DNA from: Paradevosia sp036499825
GTDB lineage: Bacteria > Pseudomonadota > Alphaproteobacteria > Rhizobiales > Devosiaceae
Length of the DNA: 64,000 nt
Reading direction: 5' to 3'
Assembly: GCA_036499825.1 (NCBI GenBank)
Contig: DASYCZ010000026.1
Coordinates: 620,001 to 684,000 of the forward strand
The notes under the pieces were generated by a model, which was not told the DNA's origin, ran no database searches, and saw only the letters and a list, made by a program, of their open reading frames with translations. The position numbers and the translations under genes were made by a program. Positions 16,078-25,572 of this stretch are shown one piece after another. Within the stretch, counting starts at the first letter, position 1. Every line of letters begins with the position of its first letter.

Positions 16078-17526
16078 ATGTCACATGCCTTCCCTCATGG
16101 TCTGAAAGCTCTGGAAGCGCGGCTCGTCGACGAGCTTGCCTTCCTCAACTTGCCAGCGGCGCCATGGGTGCCGCCCCGAATTGTCCATAGCCAGCGCGTA
16201 CTTGACGTTGCGGTTATCGGGGCTGGGATGCTCGGCTTGGTGGCGCTGGCTGCGCTGCGCCATGTGGGCATCGACAACGTTGCCGCCTTCGATCGTGCTG
16301 CCGAGGGGCGTGAGGGGCCGTGGATAACATCGGCCCGCATGGAAACCCTGCGCACCCGCAAGGATGCAGCAGGCCCGGCGCTGGGAATTCCTTCGCTAAC
16401 CTTCCGCGCCTGGTTCCAAGCCCAGTATGGTGCAGATGCATTCGATCAGATGGAACGCATCCCGCGGGACATATGGATGGCGTATCTCGTCTGGTATCGG
16501 CGTGTGCTGGCGCTGCCTGTCGTGAACGAGGCGACGGTAACGCAACTCGATCTACGCGAAGATGGATTGATTTCTCTCGGCCTTCTGGCCGCGGGAGGGC
16601 CTGAGACAGTGCTGGCGCGGCGCGTGGTGATTGCCACCGGGATCGATGCCCTGGGGGCGCCTGTCCTTCCTGACGCGGCCCGCGGGTTGCCTAGGCGTTA
16701 TCGTGCCCATAGCTCGGACGTCCTCGACATGGCCGGCCTGGCAGGCAAGCGCGTTGCTGTCGTGGGGGCCGGAGCTTCGGCGATGGACAACGCCGCAACC
16801 GCCCTCGAAGCCGGGGCGAGCCAGGTCGACATCTTTGTCAGGCGCGCCGATATTCCGCGCATCGACAAGTTCTCTGGCGTTGCCAGCCGCGGGATGACCC
16901 ATGGCTATCTGGACCTGCCTGATGAGACCAAGTGGCGCTACATGGTCGAGGGCGAACGCGCGCAGATTCCGCCACCGCGCCACAGCGTCTTGCGCGTTTC
17001 TCGGTATCCCAATGCCCGCTTTCACCTGGCCAGTCCTATCGAGACTCTGGTTGAGCGTGACGGTGCCATCGAAATCATTACGCCGAATGGCCGGTACCCT
17101 GCGGACTTTGTAATTTTTGCCACCGGCTTTGCGGTTGATTTTTCCCTGCGGCCCGAGCTCGCGGGTCTTTCCCCGCACATCCAGCGGTGGGCCGATGCCT
17201 ATCAGCCGCCAAAAGAGCTGACCCATCGGGGGCTTGCCGAGATGCCGTATCTCGGATCCGGCTTTGAGTTCACTCCGCGGCCGGGCGGACCGTCCAGCGT
17301 CTCAAACATCTCTTGCTTTGCCTATCCGGCCTTTTTGAGCCACGGGAAAATCACCAGTGGCATCCCTTCCATCGGCGAGGGCGCAACACGTCTCGCCCAA
17401 GCCATCGCCCGCTCTCTCTTCGTCGAGGATCGAGACCTGCACCTGCAATCTTTCCTCGATTTCGCGGTACCCGAGGTGCTGGGCGACGAATGGATCGATG
17501 TAGACCAAGAGGCCATTGCCGGATGA
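16078..17526 (+). CDS. FAD/NAD(P)-dependent oxidoreductase, flavin monooxygenase-like
   Basis: The product has about 482 residues with two Rossmann dinucleotide folds: VAVIGAGMLGLVALAAL near the N-terminus for FAD, and KRVAVVGAGASAMDNAATALEAGA in the middle for NAD(P)H. FATGF near the C-terminal third is typical of flavin monooxygenases. The organisation fits an FMO/BVMO-like or pyridine nucleotide-disulfide-like enzyme acting on a small N- or S-containing compound. An ATG at 16045 is an alternative start; GGGG precedes the one chosen. First gene of the operon; overlaps the next by 4 bp. Confidence 0.75.
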   Translation: MSHAFPHGLKALEARLVDELAFLNLPAAPWVPPRIVHSQRVLDVAVIGAGMLGLVALAALRHVGIDNVAAFDRAAEGREGPWITSARMETLRTRKDAAGPALGIPSLTFRAWFQAQYGADAFDQMERIPRDIWMAYLVWYRRVLALPVVNEATVTQLDLREDGLISLGLLAAGGPETVLARRVVIATGIDALGAPVLPDAARGLPRRYRAHSSDVLDMAGLAGKRVAVVGAGASAMDNAATALEAGASQVDIFVRRADIPRIDKFSGVASRGMTHGYLDLPDETKWRYMVEGERAQIPPPRHSVLRVSRYPNARFHLASPIETLVERDGAIEIITPNGRYPADFVIFATGFAVDFSLRPELAGLSPHIQRWADAYQPPKELTHRGLAEMPYLGSGFEFTPRPGGPSSVSNISCFAYPAFLSHGKITSGIPSIGEGATRLAQAIARSLFVEDRDLHLQSFLDFAVPEVLGDEWIDVDQEAIAG

Positions 17527-18152
17527 TCAAGCCCCCTTCCCTTCAACTCCAGGTTTTTTACGGTATCTCCTCGCCCTGGGCCTATTTCGGCGCGCAGCGG
17601 GCCAAGAAGATTGCCGATGCGGCGGGTGCCAGACTGGCGCTGCGGCCTATCCGCATTATCGAAGCGAATGGCGGTATTCCGCTGCGCAAGCGGCCAGACA
17701 GCCGCCAAAAATATCATGTCGTCGAGCTCGACCGTTGGCGCAGATATCTCGGCATTCGACTTAACCTGGAACCCAAATTCTATCCTTGCCGAACCATCGA
17801 GACGGCGGCCCAGGCGGTAATCGCGGTTCAGCAGGCCGGGCTCGATGTCTTCAGCTTCTCCTTCGCCATCCAGCGCGGGTTGTGGGCCGAGGACCGCGAT
17901 ATCGCCGATCTCGATACGCTGCGCGAATTCGCACACGCCACGATTGGTGAAGAAGGCGCCGGCCTCGTCCGCGATCAGCAGCCCCGGCATGTTCAGGACG
18001 AATGGCTGGGCAATCTGGCCGAGGCGGAGCAACGCGGCATCTTCGGCACGCCGACTTACGTAATCGGGGATGAGTTGTTTTGGGGCCAAGACCGGCTCGA
18101 TTTCGTCGAGCGCGCCCTCACCGCTGCGAACTTGCATAAGGAAACCGCCTGA
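17523..18152 (+). CDS. DsbA-family / 2-hydroxychromene-2-carboxylate isomerase-like protein
   Basis: The 209-residue thioredoxin-fold protein begins LQVFYGISSPWAYFGAQRAKKIA. The S-S-P-W-A-Y-F-G segment is the glutathione-binding active-site region of kappa-class GST/HCCA isomerases, with Ser in place of the DsbA CxxC. The C-terminal GIFGTPTYVIGDELFWGQDRLDFVERAL is the conserved end of the family. It probably catalyses a glutathione-dependent isomerisation or transfer. The start overlaps the previous stop (ATGA); its stop shares a base with the next start (TGATG). Confidence 0.82.
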   Translation: MIKPPSLQLQVFYGISSPWAYFGAQRAKKIADAAGARLALRPIRIIEANGGIPLRKRPDSRQKYHVVELDRWRRYLGIRLNLEPKFYPCRTIETAAQAVIAVQQAGLDVFSFSFAIQRGLWAEDRDIADLDTLREFAHATIGEEGAGLVRDQQPRHVQDEWLGNLAEAEQRGIFGTPTYVIGDELFWGQDRLDFVERALTAANLHKETA

Positions 18153-19177
18153 TGAGCACTGAAACCGCAATCGTTTCGGCTGAGGCCCAGAGTCTGCACG
18201 ATCGCTCGATCATCGTGGATGGCCTGCAGACCTCCCTGTGGGGACGCCCCATCTTCGAGGAAATGCGTGCCGGAGGGCTGACCGCCGTCAACGTCTCGAC
18301 AGTATTGTGGGAGAACTTTCGCGAAGGCATCGACTACGTTTCGCAGTGGAGGCACTTCCTGCGGGAACACGCCGACATCCTGCGACCGGTACGCAAGGTG
18401 ACCGACATCCGGGCTGCCAAGGCCGAGGGCAAGACCGGCATCATTATCGGCTGGCAGAATACCTCCCCGCTCGAAGACAAGCTCGACTATGTCGAAATCT
18501 TCAAGGACCTGGGCGTCGGCATCATGCAACTGACCTATAACACCCAGAACTATTCGGGCGCCGGCTATCTCGAGCAGAACGACAGCGGACTGACCGGCTT
18601 TGGCCGGGAAGTTCTCGACGAAATGTCCCGGGTCGGTGTGCTCTGCGATCTGAGCCATGTCGGCGACAAGACCAGCGCCGATGTCATCGACCATGCCAAG
18701 GGGCCGGTCTGCATTTCGCACGTGCTCCCCCGCGCCCTGCATGACGTCAAGCGCAATAAGCCCGATCATCTGTTCACCGCCTGCGCGGCCAAGGGCGGCC
18801 TTATCGGCATCAGCCTGTTCGCGCCAGGCCTTGCCGCCGGCAATGACGCCACGGTCGAGGACGTGCTCGATGCCATGGAGTATGTGATCAACCTCGTGGG
18901 CGAAGACCACGTTGGCATCGGCACCGATTTTTCCCTTGACCGCCCCCGTCCAAGCGACTGGCTGCTCTGGGCCAATCGCGACAAAGGGACGGCCCGCAAG
19001 CTCACCGAATTCGGCTCGGTCAAGATCAACAAGCCTGCCGGCATTCGCCGGATGACCGACCTGCCGAACCTGACCGCCCGCATGCTGGCGCGCGGCTGGG
19101 GCGAGACGACCATCACAAAATTGCTCGGCGGCAACTGGCTGCGTGTCCTGGACGCCGCCTGGACGCCCCGGAGCTGA
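18152..19177 (+). CDS. Peptidase M19 (membrane dipeptidase) homologue with degenerate metal site
   Basis: The 341-residue product aligns along its length with renal-dipeptidase-type M19 proteins: DLSHVG (H169), CISHVLPRALHDVKRN (H190, R201) and GIGTDFS (D259) are conserved. The N-terminal HxD zinc motif is replaced (D23-G-L-Q-T27 instead of DGHxD), and the usual bridging Glu position appears as Gln102 (IIIGWQN). It may use one metal or have another activity. It sits between the isomerase-like gene and the PotD-type binding protein, within the operon. Confidence 0.8.
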   Translation: MSTETAIVSAEAQSLHDRSIIVDGLQTSLWGRPIFEEMRAGGLTAVNVSTVLWENFREGIDYVSQWRHFLREHADILRPVRKVTDIRAAKAEGKTGIIIGWQNTSPLEDKLDYVEIFKDLGVGIMQLTYNTQNYSGAGYLEQNDSGLTGFGREVLDEMSRVGVLCDLSHVGDKTSADVIDHAKGPVCISHVLPRALHDVKRNKPDHLFTACAAKGGLIGISLFAPGLAAGNDATVEDVLDAMEYVINLVGEDHVGIGTDFSLDRPRPSDWLLWANRDKGTARKLTEFGSVKINKPAGIRRMTDLPNLTARMLARGWGETTITKLLGGNWLRVLDAAWTPRS

Positions 19178-19202
19178 ACTCGATTACCTTTGGAGAGACG
19201 AC

Positions 19203-20255
19203 ATGATCCGCAATCTGACGATCGGCCTTCTGGCCGCGACTGCCATCACCTTGTCTGGCGCAGCCTTTGCGCAAGACGCCAACAAGACGACCGTGACAGT
19301 CATTGGTTTCTCGGGAACCTTTGCCGATAACTATCAGAAGTTTATCATCAGTGCCTTCGAGCAACAGCACCCCGACATCGATGTGGTGTTCCAGCCGTCC
19401 AAGAACTCGGCGGAGACGCTGGCCCTGCTGACGCTGCAAAAGGCAGATCCAACGGTCGACGTAGCCTTGGTGGACGTGGCAGTCGGCATCAAGGCAGCGC
19501 AGGATGGCATCCTGGCCCCGCTCGACGCTGGCGTCGTCACCAACCTTGCCGACACCCCTGATTGGGCCCGGCTGGAAGGCGATCGCGCGGTTGCGTTCTC
19601 GCAGGACAACCTCACCATTCTCTATAACACAAAGACCGTTTCCCAGCCGCCCACCAGCTGGGACGATTTGAAAGACCCCAAGTACAAGGGCCGTATCGCT
19701 GCGCCCCTGGGAGACACACGCGGTGTGATCCTGATCGGGATTCTCGATAAGATCGCCGGTGCCGACTACAAGCAGACCATCGATCCGGCCATTTTGGCGA
19801 TGAATGAATTCGGCCCCAACGTCCAGACCTGGGAGCCAGCGCCCGACTGTTACGCCGTCGTGCAAAGCGGGGAAGCAGATCTGTCGATCTGCTGGAACGG
19901 CCGCGCCCAATATCTGCACGATACGCAGGACGGCGTTATCGGCATATCCGCCCCCAAGGAAGGCAGCATCGGCCAGACCAACGTCATCAGCCTGGTGCAG
20001 GGCTCCAAGCACGCCCAGGCAGCCCAGCTCTTTATCAACTATGCGCTGAGCGCCGAAGCGCAGGCCACCTTTGCCGAAAAGAGCTTCTACGGCCCGGTCA
20101 ATGCCAAGGTCCAACTTTCAGACGACGTCGCTCACAGGATTTATGGCAGCCAGGAAGCCCGGACTGCCCAGAGCACGTTGGATTGGTCATTCATCGCCAC
20201 GGTCTATTCGAACTGGATTCAGCGCATCAACCGCGAAGTCATCGCGGTCAACTGA
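19203..20255 (+). CDS. PotD-type ABC binding protein
   Basis: The 350-residue product has a signal peptide ending SGAAFAQD and the spermidine/putrescine-binding fold pattern (TVTVIGFSGTFADNYQKFIISAFEQQHPDI, later SWDDLKDPKYKGRIAAP, AILAMNEFGPN, and SICWNGRAQYL). The ligand is a polyamine or other cationic small molecule by family; the actual one is unknown. ATG at 19203 has GGAGAG upstream. The gap to the ATPase gene is only 25 bp and has no stem-loop. Confidence 0.85.
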   Translation: MIRNLTIGLLAATAITLSGAAFAQDANKTTVTVIGFSGTFADNYQKFIISAFEQQHPDIDVVFQPSKNSAETLALLTLQKADPTVDVALVDVAVGIKAAQDGILAPLDAGVVTNLADTPDWARLEGDRAVAFSQDNLTILYNTKTVSQPPTSWDDLKDPKYKGRIAAPLGDTRGVILIGILDKIAGADYKQTIDPAILAMNEFGPNVQTWEPAPDCYAVVQSGEADLSICWNGRAQYLHDTQDGVIGISAPKEGSIGQTNVISLVQGSKHAQAAQLFINYALSAEAQATFAEKSFYGPVNAKVQLSDDVAHRIYGSQEARTAQSTLDWSFIATVYSNWIQRINREVIAVN

Positions 20256-20280
20256 AGTTCATCCGCGGAGTGCAGCGCCC

Positions 20281-21342
20281 ATGACCGAAAACTACGTCGC
20301 CGTAGAGCAATTGGTGAAGACCTATCCGGGCAGCGGCGCGCCCTCCGTCGATCATGTCGATTTCGGGATCGAGAAGGGCGAAATGCTCGCCCTTCTCGGC
20401 CCATCGGGCTGCGGCAAGACCACGATCCTGCGAATGGTGGCCGGCCTCATCACCCCGACCTCGGGCCGTATCTGGCTCGACGGGAGTGATGTGTCGCGTA
20501 CGCCCGTTCATCGCCGAAACATGGGCATGGTGTTTCAGTCCTATGCGCTGTTTCCGCATATGAGCGTGGCGGAAAACGTTGCCTTCGGGCTCGAAATGCG
20601 CGGCGTGGCTAAAGCAGACAGGGCCGATCGCGTCGAGCGAGCTCTCGACCTGGTTAAGCTCCAGGGCTATGGCGAGCGGCGCATTACCCAGCTTTCCGGC
20701 GGCCAGCAGCAACGCTGCGCCATCGCCCGCTCACTGGTGATCGAACCCAGCCTGTTGCTTCTGGATGAGCCGCTGTCCAATCTGGACGCCAAGCTTCGCG
20801 ACGAGATGCGCGATGAAATCCGCGAAATACAGGCCAGAACCGCTGTTACGGCCATCTTCGTCACGCATGATCAGAACGAGGCTCTGTCAACGGCCGATCG
20901 ACTGGCGGTGATGTCGGCCGGCAAGATCGAGCAGATTGGCACGCCGCATGAAATTTTCGATCGACCCGCAACCGAATTCGTCGCCAATTTCATCGGAGCC
21001 GGTAACTTTCTTACGGGGACCGTCGTCCAGCCCCACAAGGCTGATGTGGCCGGCTTCGGGATGGTCAAATTCGGTCAGGATGCTGCCACTGGCAGCACAG
21101 TCCGGTTGCTCGTGCGTCCTCATCGGTTCACCCTCAAGGGCCAGGGTGAAAATGTATTCACGGCGCAGGTGCAGCACCTCGTCTATCGCGGTGACACACT
21201 CACTCTCGACGTGTCGGTAGGCGACAAGACCTTGAGGGTCGACCTCCCGACCCATGCGGGAACCCTGCCCCATCAAGGTGATACGATCAGCCTTTCGGTT
21301 GCGTCTGATGATGTCACGGTGATTGGCGGAGGCCAGCCGTGA
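20281..21342 (+). CDS. PotA-type ABC ATP-binding subunit
   Basis: The 353-residue ATPase has Walker A GPSGCGKTT, signature LSGGQQQRCAIARSL, Walker B LLLDEPLSNLD, switch His in FVTHDQNEA, and a C-terminal TOBE domain (RLLVRPHRFTLKGQ). It is the energising subunit for 19203-22989. Its stop overlaps the GTG start of the first permease. Confidence 0.9.
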   Translation: MTENYVAVEQLVKTYPGSGAPSVDHVDFGIEKGEMLALLGPSGCGKTTILRMVAGLITPTSGRIWLDGSDVSRTPVHRRNMGMVFQSYALFPHMSVAENVAFGLEMRGVAKADRADRVERALDLVKLQGYGERRITQLSGGQQQRCAIARSLVIEPSLLLLDEPLSNLDAKLRDEMRDEIREIQARTAVTAIFVTHDQNEALSTADRLAVMSAGKIEQIGTPHEIFDRPATEFVANFIGAGNFLTGTVVQPHKADVAGFGMVKFGQDAATGSTVRLLVRPHRFTLKGQGENVFTAQVQHLVYRGDTLTLDVSVGDKTLRVDLPTHAGTLPHQGDTISLSVASDDVTVIGGGQP

Positions 21343-22193
21343 CATCGGCGGAAAGAGCAAGCAATCGTGGCATTCTGCTGCTCCTGCTTCTGCCCGGCCT
21401 CCTGGCCCTTGGCGTCAGCTTCGTCATGCCGTTGTTGTGGCTGTTCCGGGCATCGTTTTCAACCTCCGCCCTGGGTAGTGGCGGCACTTTCACCTGGCAG
21501 AATTACGCCGCCGTAATGCTCGATTCGTTCTACTGGCGCGTGGCCCTCACGACGCTGATATACGGACTGACGGTAGCATTCTTTGCGGTCATCGCGGCCT
21601 ATCCCATTGCCCTGTTTCTCTCCCGGACCACCAGCCGCTGGCGCGGGGTGCTGACGGCGTTGGCCATTGCGCCGCTCCTCACCTCGGGCGTCGTTCGCAC
21701 CTATGGGTGGATGGTCATTCTGGGCGATCGCGGCGTCATCAATGGAAGCCTGCAGGCATTATCGCTCATCGATGGGCCGATCCGGCTCTCCAATAACCAG
21801 CTCGGCGCCACGATCGCGATGATCGAGATCCTGATGCCGTATGCCATCCTTGCCATGCTGTCGGGGTTCGGCCGGCTTAACAGCCAGCTTGAGGAAGCTG
21901 CGGCCATGCTTGGCGCCAACAGGATGAGGGTCTTCCTGCGCATCATCTTGCCGCTGAGCCTGCCCGGCGTAATCACCGGGGCCCTGCTGGTGTTCGTATT
22001 GACCATTTCCAGCTTCGTCACCCCCAGGCTGATGGGGGGCGGTCGCGTCTTCGTGCTCGGCACCGAAATATTCTCGGAAGCGACGGTTACCCTGAACTGG
22101 CCCCTCGCAGCCGCCCTCGCGATGGTGTTGCTGGTCCTGTTCAGCTCGGTGATCATCGTCTATCGGCGTGCTCTGCGCGCCTTGGAGGCATGA
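21339..22193 (+). CDS. PotB-type ABC permease
   Basis: The 284-residue protein has six hydrophobic segments and an EAA loop (QLEEAAAMLGANRMRVFLRIILPLSLPG). It begins with GTG at 21339, overlapping the ATPase stop, and ends 1 bp before the next permease. It pairs with the PotC-type subunit as a heterodimeric channel. Confidence 0.9.
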   Translation: MTSAERASNRGILLLLLLPGLLALGVSFVMPLLWLFRASFSTSALGSGGTFTWQNYAAVMLDSFYWRVALTTLIYGLTVAFFAVIAAYPIALFLSRTTSRWRGVLTALAIAPLLTSGVVRTYGWMVILGDRGVINGSLQALSLIDGPIRLSNNQLGATIAMIEILMPYAILAMLSGFGRLNSQLEEAAAMLGANRMRVFLRIILPLSLPGVITGALLVFVLTISSFVTPRLMGGGRVFVLGTEIFSEATVTLNWPLAAALAMVLLVLFSSVIIVYRRALRALEA

Positions 22194-22194
22194 G

Positions 22195-22989
22195 ATGAAC
22201 CAGCCATCCCTGCCAGTCAAACTCGCCTGGCGCGTGCTGATCGGCCTGCTTTATCTGTTCCTGCTAGCGCCGATCCTGATCGTCGTCATCGTTTCGTTCG
22301 ACACCCGGCAATATCTGGCTTTCCCTCCCGAAAGCCTGTCCTTCGGTTCCTATGTCAAAGTGTTCCAGAATGCCGATTTCATCTCGGCGTTTTGGCGGAG
22401 CCTGCTGATTGGGGCTATTGTCGGCCTGGGCGCGGTGACGCTTGGGACGTTGCTCTCGGTCGCCCTGACGCGGTACCGTTTCCGCGGCGAAGGGGCAGTC
22501 AATTTCCTCGTCATCGCGCCATTCATCGTGCCCAACATCGTGCTTGGCGTTGGCCTTGTCCTAGTCCTGGCGGCTTTCGGACTGCTCGATTCCTACCCAG
22601 GCATCGTGCTTGCCCATCTGGGCGTGACAATTCCCTATACGGTACGCACGGTCAGCATGAGCCTCTCGTCGGTCGACCGGCGGGTCGAAGAAGCCGCCCT
22701 CGTGCATGGAGCGGCTCCGTTTCGGGTATTCTGGCGCATCACCCTGCCACTCATCCGCCCGGGCATCATAGCCGGCGGGGTCATCGCCTTCCTGATTTCA
22801 TTCGACGAAACGACAATCTCGCTTTTTATCGTGTCGATCAAAACCTCCACCTTGCCGACCGAAATTTATCGATATCTGGAAACCTCGACCGACCCGCAGA
22901 TTGCCGCACTCTCGGTGGTGCTGATCCTGATTTCGGTCGCCGTGGTGATTTTTCTCGAACGGCTGATTGGCCTGCGGAAAGCAGTTTAG
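22195..22989 (+). CDS. PotC-type ABC permease
   Basis: The 264-residue protein has six hydrophobic segments and an EAA loop (RVEEAALVHGAAPFRVFWRITLPLIRPG). FDETTISLFI near the C-terminal third is characteristic of PotC. ATG at 22195 lies directly after the PotB-type stop; the longer open frame would overlap the upstream gene. Confidence 0.9.
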   Translation: MNQPSLPVKLAWRVLIGLLYLFLLAPILIVVIVSFDTRQYLAFPPESLSFGSYVKVFQNADFISAFWRSLLIGAIVGLGAVTLGTLLSVALTRYRFRGEGAVNFLVIAPFIVPNIVLGVGLVLVLAAFGLLDSYPGIVLAHLGVTIPYTVRTVSMSLSSVDRRVEEAALVHGAAPFRVFWRITLPLIRPGIIAGGVIAFLISFDETTISLFIVSIKTSTLPTEIYRYLETSTDPQIAALSVVLILISVAVVIFLERLIGLRKAV

Positions 22990-22999
22990 GAGTTCTACT

Positions 23000-24478
23000 A
23001 TGACGCTTGTTACGGTATCCGGCGGCACGATCGAAGGTTTTGTCGAGCATGGAAACCATTGCTTCCTCGCGGTGCCATACGCTGCACCGATCACGGAAGA
23101 GCGCCGCTTCCTCGTACCGCAGCCGGTGGAGCCATGGTCAGGTGTTCGCAGCGCCAAACATCTCGGACCTGTCTGCCCGCAGATCGCCACCTATGGCCCC
23201 GTGGGGAAAGGAGCGACCTCATCGCTCGCCTACGGCTCCGATTTTCTGACGGCCAACATTCGTACACCATCGTTGTCCGGACGCGCGCCGGTGCTGGTTT
23301 GGGTGCATGGCGGCGGCTATGCGGTCGGGTCGGCCAACGAGCCGGTGTTACAAAGTGGTGCCTTCGCAGCCAGTGGCGTGGTCGAAGTGACGATCAACTA
23401 TCGCCTTGGCGCGTTGGGCTTCCTGCACCTTGACTGGAAACCGGACAATCGTGGCCTGCTCGACCTGCTGGCCGCACTCCGCTGGGTGCAGGACAATATC
23501 GAGCGCTTCGGCGGTGATCCGGAACGGGTGACCTTTGCGGGGCGATCGGCCGGTGGCTTCGCCATTGCGGCTGTCATGGCAATGCCCGGTGCCAGGGGGC
23601 TATTCTCGCGCGCCATGCCACAGAGCGGCGCCAGCACGGCCATCGCCAGCATGGAGGATGCGCGCAAACTCACGCAACGGATGTGCGTGGCGCTGGGCAC
23701 AGATGAGGTTGGGGTTGCGGCGGCTTCGATCGACGCCCTGCTGATTGCCCAACGCGATCTTTGCAACGAGAGCTATGAGCAACACGATTATGACCGCGAT
23801 GGTTCGGCGGCCATGTTGGGAGTGCCCTTCGTCCCAGTCATCGATGGGGTGACGTTGCTCGAGCATCCCGAAAATGCGGCTGCTGCCGGAGGCACCATGC
23901 CCGTCCCCATGATGATTGGGTGCACCAGCGCCGAATACCTTACCCATTCCAGCATTCTGCCCGATGACCTTGATTATGCCGGAGCAGCCCGGTTGCTGCA
24001 CCAACGTGTGCGCCATGTGGGGTGGACAGGCGAGGGTATCGTTGCGGCCTATCGGCGCGCGCTACCCAACCACTCGCCGCATGGCATTTGGCGCGCCGTG
24101 GCGGGGGACCTGGTGTTCCAGAACCCGACCACACGCTTTGCGCGACTCCACGGGCAACACCAGCCGGTCTGGAAATATCTCTACGGCCTGGAGAGGCCCG
24201 ACGAAAAGGGTGAGCGCCACGGCGCCGAAGTTGGCTCGGTCTGGTACCGCGAGGGCATGGATAGTGCCGAGCAGCCGGAGCGGCTTCGTGCCTCCGATCA
24301 CAACTTCGCCTGCAAGGTGCACGAGATCTGGCGCGCCTTCGTCGCTCACGACACCATGCCCCATGGCTGGCAGTGTTATTCAGGAGGAGATCCGGTCCTC
24401 TTGCACATTACCGCCGAGAGGATCGGGCTGGAGAAAGACCGGTTTGCGGAGAGGCTGGAACTCTGGCAAAGCCCTTGA
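23000..24478 (+). CDS. Type B carboxylesterase
   Basis: The 492-residue alpha/beta hydrolase has an oxyanion HGGG (103-106, WVHGGGYAVGSA) and nucleophile Ser183 in GRSAGG, a variant of the family's GESAGG. ERHGAEVGSVW near residue 410 is the likely catalytic His region. No signal peptide is seen, so it is probably cytoplasmic and may hydrolyse an ester imported by the preceding transporter. AGGAG lies 7-8 nt upstream of the ATG. Confidence 0.87.
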   Translation: MTLVTVSGGTIEGFVEHGNHCFLAVPYAAPITEERRFLVPQPVEPWSGVRSAKHLGPVCPQIATYGPVGKGATSSLAYGSDFLTANIRTPSLSGRAPVLVWVHGGGYAVGSANEPVLQSGAFAASGVVEVTINYRLGALGFLHLDWKPDNRGLLDLLAALRWVQDNIERFGGDPERVTFAGRSAGGFAIAAVMAMPGARGLFSRAMPQSGASTAIASMEDARKLTQRMCVALGTDEVGVAAASIDALLIAQRDLCNESYEQHDYDRDGSAAMLGVPFVPVIDGVTLLEHPENAAAAGGTMPVPMMIGCTSAEYLTHSSILPDDLDYAGAARLLHQRVRHVGWTGEGIVAAYRRALPNHSPHGIWRAVAGDLVFQNPTTRFARLHGQHQPVWKYLYGLERPDEKGERHGAEVGSVWYREGMDSAEQPERLRASDHNFACKVHEIWRAFVAHDTMPHGWQCYSGGDPVLLHITAERIGLEKDRFAERLELWQSP

Positions 24479-24499
24479 GCGGCAGCGAAGGGGCATCTG

Positions 24500-25390
24500 A
24501 TGAGCCTGAAATATTTCGACACCAAGCAGCTCGAGGCGTTTTCCGCCGTCGTCTCCATCGGCAACATGACGGGAGCTGCGAAAGCGATCGGGCGCTCGCA
24601 GCCCGTGATCACACGCCTTATCCAGGATCTTGAGGCGGAAGTCGGCTTTTCGCTGCTTCATCGCAACGGGCCGCGGTTTACGCCCACGGCGCAAGGCATC
24701 GCCTTTTACGAACAGGTCGAGGTTTTTCTCTCCGGGCTCCGGGTCATTACCGAAAAAGCTGCGACCATCGCGCGTGGCGCCCCACTGCCGGTCGAAATCG
24801 CGTCGGTGGCAGCTCTGGCCACAAGTCTTCTGCCTGCCGCCCTTGCTTCTCTGCCGCCCGAACTCTTTCCGGGTCACATCCACGTCAACAGCACGTCGTC
24901 CGAAAACGTGGTCCAGGCCGTCATTGCGGGAACCGCTGATCTGGGGCTCGCCAGTTCGCCCCTGGACAACCCCGGTGTCGAGGTGCATTGCCAGGACGAA
25001 ATCAGTTGCCAGGCCGTAGTGGCCAGTGATCATCCACTAGCCAGATATGAGGTGATCCAGCCTCAGGATCTTCGCGATGCCCGGCTTATCGTGGCGGCAA
25101 ATCCTTATCGTTTGCGCATGCAGATCAACGAGGCCCTGTCCGGACACGGCATCACCCCGTCGGGGATCATTGAGAGCAACACCACATACGTATCGTTGTC
25201 TCTCGCAAGAAAGGGTTTGGGGATTGCGCTCGTGGAGCCACTGACCGGTATGGGATTGTCGATGACAGGGCTGACGACAATACCCTTGTCATTCGTCGTC
25301 CCGTTCCGCTGGAGCGTCATCACAGCCATGGGGCGACCCCTTACCCCGGTTGTAAAAGCGCTGATTCAAAAATTGTGTGAGAAGAGTTAG
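24500..25390 (+). CDS. LysR-family transcriptional regulator
   Basis: The 296-residue product has an N-terminal winged helix-turn-helix (LEAFSAVVSIGNMTGAAKAIGRSQPVITRLIQDLEAEVGF) and a periplasmic-binding-like effector domain. AAGGGG is 6 nt before the ATG. As last gene of the operon that starts at 16078 it probably regulates that operon, perhaps through the palindrome at 15926-15941. Confidence 0.9.
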   Translation: MSLKYFDTKQLEAFSAVVSIGNMTGAAKAIGRSQPVITRLIQDLEAEVGFSLLHRNGPRFTPTAQGIAFYEQVEVFLSGLRVITEKAATIARGAPLPVEIASVAALATSLLPAALASLPPELFPGHIHVNSTSSENVVQAVIAGTADLGLASSPLDNPGVEVHCQDEISCQAVVASDHPLARYEVIQPQDLRDARLIVAANPYRLRMQINEALSGHGITPSGIIESNTTYVSLSLARKGLGIALVEPLTGMGLSMTGLTTIPLSFVVPFRWSVITAMGRPLTPVVKALIQKLCEKS

Positions 25391-25572
25391 GGCTCTCGGC
25401 AAAGATCGCTGTGTCAATTTTCGCTGGCTATGTGTTCAAGCAGGATCAGCCGTGGAGACGGTCAGGCACCTGTGCGGATGCCCGGAAGGCAACTGCTGGT
25501 GTCATCGCGTCACCAAAGGTTCGCATAAGGGTCAATAAACTGTTTCGGACGGATCTTAGATAAACCCTGCAG

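Noticed and set aside
25400..25560. Possible Pho boxes upstream of ugpB (GTGTCATCGCGTCACC region)
   Set aside because: No pair of CTGTCAT-like repeats with 11-bp spacing could be found.
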